DNA of 64,000 bases from Hyphomicrobiales bacterium. GTDB lineage: Bacteria; Pseudomonadota; Alphaproteobacteria; Rhizobiales; Rhizobiaceae. The notes under the pieces are model-generated. The model saw nothing but the letters and a program-made list of their open reading frames with translations. It had not been told where the DNA came from and made no database searches. Below are positions 61,901 to 64,000 of this stretch, piece by piece. Within the stretch, counting starts at the first letter, position 1; every line of letters starts with the position of its first letter. The position numbers and the translations under genes are program-made. The stretch is taken from contig UCEU01000001.1 of the NCBI GenBank assembly GCA_900471485.1, forward strand, positions 248,001 through 312,000. Direction: 5' to 3'.

Positions 61901-64000
61901 CGACGTCGACGACGCTGCTGTTGGTGTTGGAAATCGCGACGCCGGTGCCGTTTTCCGTGTAACCGACCGAATAGCCGGTTCCAGTGGTTGAGCCGTCGAG
62001 ATCCAGTACCGGCGCATCGTTGACAGCCACGATGGTGATATTGCGGGTATCGACATCGGTCAGCGCCCCGCCTGTGCCGGTATTGCCGTTGTCGTTGGTC
62101 GTCATGGTCAACACGACCGAGCCATTGGCATCGGCGACGGGAACGTAGACAGGAGCCGAGGCTGACGCGAGATAGGTATTAATGTTGGCAAGCGTGCCCG
62201 TCAGGACGACAGTGCCGGTTCCCGACCCCGAAACGGTGACGCTGCCGCCGGATGCGGCCGTGATCGTGCCGGTTGGGACGCTCAGCGTGACAGTCATCGA
62301 GCCGGTGCCGGCGTCGAGATCGGTGATCGAAAGGCCGGTCAGCCCGACACTCGTATCCTCGTTGGTGGACCAGCCGGTTGGGAGCGTGTTGACCGGCGCA
62401 TCGTTGACGGCGACGACCGAGATCGTCGAGGTCGCGATGGCGGAAGACAGGCCGCCGTCATTCACCGTCACGTTGACGACGCGCGGCGTGGTGCTCGGGT
62501 TGTCGCCGGTGTTGGAGAAGGTGATGGCCTTGATCGCGGCAGCATAGCTCGCCTTGGTGGCTGATCCCGTAAGCGTGACGGTCACCTGACCGGCGACGGA
62601 TGTATCGACCGATCCGCTGATGCCACTGGGCAACGTTCCGACCGTCAGTAGGTCGCCGGCCTGCGCATTGGTAAGCACGATGGTTGCCGAGCGCATGTTG
62701 GCGCTGTCGAGGTCGCGCACGTCGGTCGCGGCACTGCTGATCGAGACGCCGGCACCGTTTTCCGTATAGGTCGTCGCATAGTTCACGCCGGCAACGGTAT
62801 CGACGTTCCTGAAGGCGCTGACATTGTCGATGAAAATATCGTCGGTGCTCGGTGTCAGCAGGCCGCCGGCGGCGGAATAGCTGAAGACAAGATCGCCGGT
62901 GGCGACGACCGTCGACGGCAGGTTGATCGTGACGGCCGTGCGGTTCCAGGCGGTCGTGCCAGCGGTCGATGCGGCGACCGTGGAGGGTGAGCCGGTCGCG
63001 CCGTTGAAATAGGTGATAGTCGCCGTGTTCGGCGTTCCGTTTAGAGTGCCCGTGGTGATGCGTGCGTAGAGCACGCCGCCGATCGTCACGTCGAGCGTCG
63101 CAGGCGTGTTATTGTCGTTGGAGATGCCGAGCAGCAGGTCGTTGCTCCAGCCGAGATCGAATGTCAGCTGCGCGGCGCCCGAGGGGGCGAGGCCATCGGT
63201 CCAGCCGGATACATTTGCTTGGGTCAACGTGCCAGTGCCGCCGTTGAGCGTCCAGGCGAAGCCGCCATTGGCGGTCGCACCGGTGCCGCCGACCGCCCAG
63301 CCGGTTGTGCCGGGCGTACCGCCATTGGTGATGATCTGCGTTGGCGTGGTGCCGGAATTCAGGTCCACGATTGGTGCCTGGACGACATAGCCGAAGTCTG
63401 CCGCGAGGTTGGCCGCGCCGATCGTTGCAAGCGCAAGTGACTGCGTGGCGCTGCCCGTCGTGATCGGCGCCGTGCCGAGTACGCCGTTGGCATCGGTGAT
63501 ACGGACTACATATTGACCGGGCAGCACGCCGGTGAAGAGATAGTTGCCGTTGGCATCGGTGGTATCCGTCGCGAGCACGCGTTCGCCGGCGCTGACCAGC
63601 CCGTCGCCATTGACGTCGTCGATAAGTTGCACCGTGACATTGCCGATGCCGGCGTCACCGGTGTTGAAAGTGCCGCTCTTGTCGTTGTCGGCAAAGATCT
63701 TGTCGCCGATCGTTCCCGTCGGAGGCGTCCAGCGCGCAGCGTCGGAGATGCCCGTCAGTGCGGTCGTTCCATTGGTGGTGATGGTTATGGCGGAGCCGAT
63801 GGCTGCACCCGTTGTCGGATTGATCTGCCGGATTTCCGTGCCGACGAGATAGGTGTTGCCGTTGATATCGCCGCCACCCTGCGCATTGGTGCTGCCGCCG
63901 ACATTGGTGAAGCTGTCGATGATCGCGCCGGTCGAAAGATTGTAACGGGTGATCGTCGAGGCGTTGACGCTGAGCAGGGCATTGTTTGCGGCATCGATTG
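40950..64000 (-). CDS. Giant tandem-repeat adhesin-like protein (5' end outside window)
   Basis: The reading frame is open from TGA 40950-40952 to the right edge, at least 7,682 codons. An internal GTG at 63632 is not the start, because the frame continues upstream through recognisable protein sequence. From the N-terminal side there are an SdrD B-like domain (63385-63715), a beta-sandwich-like region, then about 66 tandem repeats. I counted them by the junction motif VNDAPV and its variants. They include cadherin-like units with NEDT and DxDGD (probable calcium sites), about ten Ig-like units with GLPxGL, and four with YTENG. The last 250 or so residues are unique: a Pro-rich linker, an Asp-rich stretch and a CADG-like fold. 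I noticed no cysteine. It looks like a calcium-stiffened adhesin of the Bap/LapA kind. No RTX nonapeptide and no secretion genes are visible here. Confidence 0.9.
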   Translation of the reverse strand, partial: IDAANNALLSVNASTITRYNLSTGAIIDSFTNVGGSTNAQGGGDINGNTYLVGTEIRQINPTTGAAIGSAITITTNGTTALTGISDAARWTPPTGTIGDKIFADNDKSGTFNTGDAGIGNVTVQLIDDVNGDGLVSAGERVLATDTTDANGNYLFTGVLPGQYVVRITDANGVLGTAPITTGSATQSLALATIGAANLAADFGYVVQAPIVDLNSGTTPTQIITNGGTPGTTGWAVGGTGATANGGFAWTLNGGTGTLTQANVSGWTDGLAPSGAAQLTFDLGWSNDLLLGISNDNNTPATLDVTIGGVLYARITTGTLNGTPNTATITYFNGATGSPSTVAASTAGTTAWNRTAVTINLPSTVVATGDLVFSYSAAGGLLTPSTDDIFIDNVSAFRNVDTVAGVNYATTYTENGAGVSISSAATDVRDLDSANMRSATIVLTNAQAGDLLTVGTLPSGISGSVDTSVAGQVTVTLTGSATKASYAAAIKAITFSNTGDNPSTTPRVVNVTVNDGGLSSAIATSTISVVAVNDAPVNTLPTGWSTNEDTSVGLTGLSITDLDAGTGSMTVTLSVPTGTITAASGGSVTVSGSGTGTVVLTGTLANINTYLASASAPVYVPVADANGSVVLTMTTNDNGNTGTGGALTDVDTRNITIVAVNDAPVLDLDGSTTGTGYSVGYTENGTGVAISNTNSSVVDVDNANMASASVVISNGQAGDLLAVTGTLPAGITASYNASTFTLTLTGSATKAAYETALRQVLYTSSSDNPTLNGTSTSRNISVNVNDGSLNSNSAITTVAITAVNDAPVNTLPTSWTTNEDTNVTLTGLSIADPDAGTGNMTVRLQVPTGTLTAASTGSVTVSGSGTGTMVLTGTLANINAYLASTAAPIYVPVADANGAVTLTMTTSDLGNFGTGGPLTDTDTATINITPVNDAPILDLDASGAGTGFSTTYTEKGTGVAIADTDGVITDVDNANMASLTAMITNGQAGDLLAVSGTLPAGITASYNASTFTLTLTGSATKASYEAALQQIRFLSSSDNPSTTPRTINVSVNDGAAASNIAVATVNVISVNDAPVNTVPGSVTLNEDVQSAITGISVADVDSGSVTVTLSVANGTLSPSVTAGTITGNGTGTVTVSGTLAQVNSVLASLRYTGKADFNGSDTLTVATSDGSLTDTDTVAITVNPVADITPDTVTTAEDTALTFNVITGTNGATPDSFKDPSRAVTSITQPPAGQGSVTFAADGTLVYTPSANFNGQTTFTYTVTSGGVTETATVTVNVTAVNDAPVNTLPASGWTTNEDSGIALSGLSISDVDAGNGTMTVTLAVGGGTLAATSAGGVAITGSGSASLTLSGTLSAINTYLASASVPVFTPATNANGAVTLTMTTSDGGSTGTGGILTDTDTRTITINAVNDAPVNTLPSGGWTTDEDSAVSLSGLSIADVDAGNGTVSVVLGVSGGQLTATSGAGVTITGSGTSSLTLSGTLASINAYLASTARPLFTPTADFNGAVTLTMTTNDGGNTGSGGALTDVDTATITVNPVNDAPTLDLDASAAGTGYATSYTENGAGVAIVNTGVLVSDIDSANMASATVVITNAQAGDALSVSGTLPAGITASYNPSTFTLTLSGSASKAAYQTALGQIRYASSSDDPGTTARSISVTVSDGALASNTAIATVAVVAVNDPPVNGLPANGWSIAEDGTLSLTGLSVADPDAGTGVTTVTLSVGSGTLSAATGSGVTVSGSGTATITLSGTLANINAYLTSTARPSYSPVADFNGSVTLTMTSSDGQLTDTDTQTITVTPVADITNDNVSTNEDTAVVIDVNSNDSFENPVHTITAINGSAIVANGVVNVTGGTVRLNADGTLTFTPSANLNGNTSFTYTVTSSGVTETATVNVNIVPVNDAPVNTVPGAQTVAEDTPLAIGGVSVTDVDGDTLTTTITVTNGIASVATGSGATVTSNGTATVRISGTAAQVNAALAGLTYTATADYNGAAQLTIQTFDGALTDTDTVAISITPVADIVADTVTTNEDTAITFNAITGTNGASADNFENPGRIISSVTQPPSGQGTVTFAADGTITYTPAANFNGTTSFTYTVTSGGVTETATVTVNVTPVNDAPVNTVPGAQTTAEDTSIIFSPSGGNAITVTDIDSGTLTVTVTVTNGAFSLSGTSGLSFSAGDGTSDQTMTFSGTATAINAALAGASYAPTADYNGPAQISVRTSDGALAANSTIAVDITPVADIANDSVSTDEDVPVVISVLANDSFENPGRLITAVDGKAITAGGAAVTVANGSVRLNGSGQLVFTPTLDYNGMANFTYTVTSGGTTETAQVTVAVASVNTPPVNTLPPTFTAIEDTALGLAGLQISDQDAGSGTMTVTLSVNSGVLSALAAGGVNVTGSGSQSLTLSGTLADINAYLAAATRPSYTPAANSTSSVTLTMTTNDNGNTGGMALVDIDTATISVTPVNDAPSGTDNTVTINEDATYTFSAASFGFSDAADSPANSFAAVVITTLPTNGVLSLGGTPVTAGQVISAANFGNLTFTPTTNANGAGLASFTFQVRDNGGTANGGQDTDQTPNSFTFNVTAVNDAPVNTLPATFGTNEDTALSLAGIQVTDVDAGTGAITVTLSVNSGTLTAANGAGVTVSGSGSGTLVLNGTLANINGFLAAAGTRPTFNPVANANGTVTLTMVTNDNGNTGSGGALSDTDTATITIAPVNDAPVGSDVSISTNEDSVFSGRLPIATDVDGDTLTYGAGTIAPSHGTVVVNPNGTYTYTPAANFNGTDSFTYSITDGTVTVQYLVNVTVNAVNDAPVGVNDTAQTNANLTASLNVLANDTDVDGDTLQVSAINGTAANVGVAVAGSNGGSFTIGANGNAIFNPGSAFDDLPAGQQRTSSVTYQLSDGHGGFSTATFTVTVTGVNDAPISTPIANQTGNDAQAISLSVAGNFSDPDTGDTLTFSATGLPPGLTINAATGEISGTINRSASVNGPYAVTVTATDRGGATASRSFTWAVLNPSPIAAADNLATTENASINGSVFANNGNGIDRDPDGDPISVSAVSGNAAGVGQPIAGSNGGTFTINTDGTYAFNPGTAFDDLAAGATRATTITYTITDGQGGFSTATVTVTVTGQNDAPVAVADSFTTNEDTSVTFDVRANDSDIDGGTLAVTQINGTGIVSGGSVVVTGGTVTLNANGTLTFTPLADYNGTPSFTYTVSDGQGGTATATVNGTVNAVQDPPVAQNDSFTTNEDVAVTFDVRGNDSDPDGDALSVVQINGTSIASGASVAVTGGSVRLNANGTLTFTPSADYNGTPSFTYTISDGHGGTATATVNGTVNPVQDPPVAQNDSFTTAEDQPVTISVLANDSDPDGDALTITRINSTNIAIGGAVAVTGGSVRLNADGTLTFTPAANFNGTPSFTYTVSDGNGGTATATVAGTVTPVNDAPVAVNDSFTTPEDTAVTIDVRGNDSDVDGDALTVTAINGAAITAGGSVTITGGSVRLNADGTLTFTPVLNYNGSPTFTYTISDGNGGSASATVTGTVTPVNDAPVAAADNFTTPEDTAVTLDVRANDSDADGDSLSVTAINGTSIAIGGSVVVTGGSVRLNADGTLTFTPALNYNGNPTFTYTVSDGNGGTVTAAVNGTVTPVNDAPISSDTTVSVDEDGVLSGTLPPASDPDGDSVSYAAGTTRPANGSLTVNSDGTYSYRPNANFNGTDRFSFVVSDGKGGSSEYTVTVNVAGVNDAPVGTPLPTRSGADGAQVNFNLSGFFSDADGDTLSYTATGLPSGLAISASGVVTGTIDRQASIGGPSGNGVYSVTIAVDDGHGGTTSQTFTFSVTNPAPIAVNDTAAGTEDTAIVINVLDGSASGGVPDSDPDGDPLTVTAASAANGTVTIGSNGQITYQPNANFNGTDTIVYTISDGNGGTASATVTVTVAGVNDDPVGQPIADRTRNDGDQDTIDLGAFFSDPDGDALRYSVTGLPSGLTLDPITGRITGRIAADASGPTGERIYVVTVSASDGHGGLTSVTFNYTVLNLPPVAQDDTAVTNEDTPVDIDVLANDGDPDGDNDEVIRVNNVVLQLDGASVATAHGSVRLVAGPGDRPVLRFTPVANYNGQETFTYSIDDGNGGVDTATVTVTILPQNDGPVSPNPIPDRVRADGQSFVYRVADFFTDPDGDTLNYTITGLPEGLTFDTASGTILGTIDHDASQGGAGGIYTITVTAHDGPGGTGEAISRTFQLTVTNPGPTAANDTVVVNEDQSATFNVITGQGTSSGDDGADIDPDGDTLTLTSASAGQGTLTYTANGAITYTPPADFSGTDTIVYTISDGQGGVSSATVTITVNSVNDAPEVDGDIPTQRDSDGQQVSFDVGAYFSDRDGDTLSFSATDLPPGLSIDPATGVISGTLPSDASRPTPYTATITVSDGHGGTISQTITWVISNFAPKAADDVLSVGQNQNGGGNVLTNDSDPDGDALVIDEVNGQASSVGQAVTGSNGGTFTVGANGAYTFNPGSDFADLPAGVTRTTSVTYRVTDADGESDTATITVTVTGANDAPVATPIPGMTFADGQSLTDNPVGVGPFFSDIDGDTLTFGATGLPQGLSMNAQGVITGIINIGASQGGPYQVTVTADDGHGGTRAVTFSLTVTNPGPIAVNDTASTTEDTPLLNIDVLSNDTDPDGDPLSIDLSFPPTAAHGTVTVNADGTLNYTPDRDFNGVDTVVYRITDGQGGLSTGILTITVGAENDPPVAGDIADMERNDGDTINLDISSYFADPEGGALTFDVEGLPPGLTLNPISGVISGRISAGASGPMGLASYVVKVTATDAEGGSADTAFTYTIRNIAPDAMNDTATTSEDQPVDIPVLANDVDSDGDTNTITLVNGVNVSVGGPAVPTANGSVQLVLVNGVQQLRFTPTPDYVGTASFTYTVSDGNGGTDTATVVVTVEGVNDAPVASPIPDHSQADGSDVSFDVTSFFTDVDGDALTLAVTGLPPGLEYHPETGLISGRINADASTGSPYRVVVTADDGHGGTASTAFTFAVTNPAPIANNDTVATNEDTTVTFNPITGEGTTNGGADSDPDGDPLTIVAINGQAIAAEGTVAVTGGTVRLNLDGSLTFTPTADFNGTVPLTYRISDGNGGFADASISIAVASVNDVAVVDLNGAAPGGDISGNFNEGDTPVAIASGDAIIFDPEGGLTALNVALGGFTDRGSEVIHLNGSVDIVYGTASSGTISFGGTTFSFAYDGANAVSFTNAAGGAIENASASALIRALQYENTSDNPTAGDRTFSVTVTDDGGATSDPAVSTISIGAVNDAPVANDDTATTNEDTAITGAVPGVLSNDTDPDGDTLVVSSVGGAAPGTPVAGSEGGTFVINADGSYRFDPGADFQALKAGETRVSTVTYEVSDGHGGTSSASLSVTVTGVNDAPIGSDGSIRTNEDTVASGTLPIATDPDGDALTYAIATAPSNGVVTISADGSYTYTPPLNFNGTDSFTYSVSDGRSTVTYTIAVEVVPVDDAPVGTPIGNHSYADAQTVRFDVSGNFSDVDTPNLTFTATGLPSGLEISSAGIITGQVNSDASQVNGGIYTVRITASDGTSAAEQVFTIRVSNPAPIARDDAATTGENTDINGSVFANNGNGADSDPDGDAFVVSAVNGNAGGVGASVTGSGGGRFIIGADGSYSFVPGTDFDNLQVGQTRTTSVTYTISDGQGGTSTATFTVTVTGANDLPEGSDVTVSTNEDTALNGRLPAATDIDGDTLTYGAGAQPSHGSVTVDAAGFYTYTPATDFNGTDSFTYTISDGRAVVTHTVTVNVGAVNDAPVLDDVTVNVDEDGTTSGQLAATDADNASNELTYGLQTAAQNGTAVVNADGSYSYTPNANFNGTDSFTVIVRDPGGASAVATITVSVGAINDAPVAVDDAASTSENTPVSGNVIVGGPGADSDPDGDPLTVVGVGAASGGVGASVAGQGGGTFRIAADGSYTFDPGTDFDRLAAGVTATTSVSYTISDGHGGTATATLTVTVTGTNDAPTAPALPPQTSLDGDTVSVAAGAQFSDVDGGPLTFTVTGLPPGLAFNAQTGEITGKILPNASGSTGSNTYTVTVTANDGAGGTAARSFAWTVTNPAPTAVNDQFAVDEDTELSGSVLLDNGSGADSDPDGDPLAVSLVSTTAHGTLVLRPDGTFTYTPAPGFNGTDSFVYRISDGNGGTDTATATISVASVNDAPVAGNDNFTVTEDGQTVIAVLANDSDPDGDALSITEIDGQAISPGGSVTLASGTVTLNANGTLTFAAAPDYTGNANFSYTVSDGSLSVQGRVTGTVTAVNDAPVNSLPATFNGTEDTPLPLTGISISDVDAGTGVMTVTLRVDAGTLSALAGGNVQVAGSGSGALTLTGRLADINAYLAGASAPVYQPATNSNAPVTLTMITSDGGNTGAGGAQTDTDQATIILAAENDPPVAGGSLIQTQEDTPVSGVVSASDPDGDPLSFAVASGPRNGTATIDAAGRYLYSPNTNFNGSDSFNISISDGQGGVTTVTISVTVAAVNDAPVGSDGTATATEDQPLDGLLPVATDPDGDALTYGLGRQAEHGIVTVNADGSYRYVPAANYNGADSFTYTVSDGKTVSTYTISLSVTAVNDAPVGSGTSISVEEDETVSGQLPPASDADGDTVSYGLDTQAAHGTAVVRADGSYSYTPAPGYNGADSFVYSISDGTETVTYIVTVTVGAVNDPPSGSDATITVAEDGLASGRLPVATDPDGDPLTYGLGAAPAHGTVVVNADGTYSYRPSANFNGADRFTYTVSDGLDVVTYVVTINVTPVNDAPVGSNTEITVPEDSPFDGVLPAASDPDGDPLTYALGAQAQHGTVTVNADGSYRYVPAADYNGADSFTYQVSDGEAVSTYTVRITVTAVNDAPVGSNVSIAVDEDGTATGNLPRAVDADGDPLTYLLQTGPSHGTATVQPDGRYTYIPDANYNGTDTFTYAISDGKVTSVYTVTVNVGAENDAPTGSNLAISVSEDASFSGSLPPASDADGDAVTYGLGTPAAHGAVTVNPDGTFTYTPVANYNGPDRFTYTLSDGTETVSYTVTINVRAVNDAPVGADTAISLAEDTPFSGTLPPATDADGDAVTYGLAAAAGHGTVRVNADGTFSYVPNANFNGTDSFSYSVSDGAASNVYRVTVTVSAVNDAPVGSNASISVEQGTTASGNLPPAFDVEGSPLTYGLGAQAAHGTVTIGPTGTYTYQPAPGFAGTDQFTYTISDGSAVSIYTVTVSVGAANGAPVGQDGALTVAEDTPFMGRLPTATDPDGDAVTYGLAGNPAHGTVTLMADGRYTYIADRNYNGPDQFSYSVSDGRATVVYRMIVTVTPVNDAPVGSGTSISAGRDQTVSGRLPPAFDVEGTPVVYGLGSGPAHGTLTINPDGTYSYTPASGYEGADSFTFTVSDGDATSTYTVTISVGGAEPPAERPPLERDPPVQFPVDSNDPGGPDFDDDGNGLGSGIHDVFDDLGAISDDITADGPIDSVINAAQPLNGIGSLPREGAVLHVVHQIADWIESGRRLDDLHIGFFKGGSNIHLAGVGEDSTWFTVDTIFHKDYLYIMPKSSGDVEDATFSVTLADGRALPAWMTATHGGMIIGRPPVGTVSIDIRIWGTSKEGTISDSLRIDLQTGTILDHIRDRRADLGNGTLFSDQMLAEAKFDGSKTDKLWAALLGR
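41701..44704 (-). repeat. Eleven tandem 273-bp (91-aa) units, exact period
   Basis: Inside the giant gene, the junction codons stand at 44704, 44431, 44158, 43885, 43612, 43339, 43066, 42793, 42520, 42247 and 41974, each exactly 273 bp apart; the last unit ends about 41701. Each unit encodes a cadherin-like domain: VNDAPVGS, an ED pair, DxDGDxxTYGLG, AHGTVTVNxDGxYxY, YNGxDxFTYxVSDG and YTVT. Units differ in sequence but contain no indels. Confidence 0.9.
53082..54627 (-). repeat. Five tandem 309-bp (103-aa) units, exact period
   Basis: Inside the giant gene, equivalent aspartate codons stand at 54627, 54318, 54009, 53700, 53391 and 53082, each exactly 309 bp apart. Units share DSFTTxEDTAVT, VRxNDSDxDGD, VRLNADGTLTFTP and YNGxPxFTYTxSDGxGG, and are more alike than most others in the protein, suggesting recent expansion. 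Confidence 0.9.
63385..63715 (-). other. SdrD B-like domain in the giant protein
   Basis: The encoded segment runs from TIGDKIFADNDKSG through GIGNVTVQLIDDVNGDG, a TDANGNYLFTG strand and LPGQYVVRITD. This is the pattern of the SdrD B-type (Cna B-like) domain of surface proteins, with Asp/Asn-rich calcium-type loops. It lies between an N-terminal segment cut by the window edge and the main repeats. Confidence 0.8.

Noticed and set aside
63632..63632. GTG as the start of the giant gene
   Set aside because: The frame continues upstream through a clear SdrD B-like domain to the window edge, so this codon is internal.
40950..64000. Regular direct repeats that could be mistaken for a CRISPR array or DNA satellite
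   Set aside because: The period is a multiple of three, the frame stays open throughout, and the repeated unit is a recognisable protein domain.

Overview
The window is high-GC, densely coded chromosomal or megaplasmid DNA from an alphaproteobacterium, most likely a Rhizobiaceae relative (Rhizobium, Agrobacterium, Neorhizobium or Ensifer type). The signs are many ABC importers of the peptide and ribose types, SDR, IclR and GabD-type catabolic genes, and rhizobial-style overlapping operons. I saw no tRNA, rRNA, insertion sequence, phage gene, CRISPR array or replication origin. Family names come from reading motifs; no database search was run.

Region 1 (1-12.2 kb, all minus strand). A peptide-type ABC importer (fused double ATPase, Tat-exported binding protein, two permeases) is followed in the same direction by three glycosyltransferase genes and a large ABC protein that runs off the left edge. 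The ABC protein has lost the Walker A lysine. Most junctions overlap or nearly touch, so importer and glycosyltransferases may form one transcription unit. Upstream lie a class III nucleotidyl cyclase (minus) and a divergent UDP-sugar 6-dehydrogenase (plus).

Region 2 (15.4-25.4 kb). Mixed metabolism and envelope genes: guanine deaminase, a gluconate-5-dehydrogenase-like SDR, an IclR regulator divergent from a GabD-type aldehyde dehydrogenase, a three-gene minus-strand operon (ICMT-like methyltransferase, lipoyl-less E2-like acyltransferase, SDR with a C-terminal SEC-C zinc motif), two lipoproteins (one of 43 aa), an L,D-transpeptidase and another SDR.

Region 3 (25.4-40.7 kb). A transporter and flavin-monooxygenase island. 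System A is a ribose-type importer (binding protein, double ATPase, two permeases) ending in an NtaA/DszA-type FMN monooxygenase. System B has one double ATPase, one permease and two paralogous binding proteins, one on each side, plus an LVIVD-repeat propeller protein. A DszC-like and an SfnB-like monooxygenase face each other at the right end. The likely role is uptake and oxidative desulfurisation (or similar oxidation) of an organic compound; the substrate is unknown. Several hairpins and terminators subdivide the operons, and a 13-bp motif recurs in front of two binding-protein genes.

Region 4 (40.95-64.0 kb). One giant minus-strand gene fills the rest of the window and continues past the right edge. 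At least 7,682 codons encode about 66 cadherin-like and Ig-like repeats, including two blocks with exact DNA periods (11 units of 273 bp and 5 units of 309 bp), and a distinct C-terminal domain. It is most likely a secreted or surface adhesin of the Bap/large-repeat type. Its secretion apparatus is not in the window.
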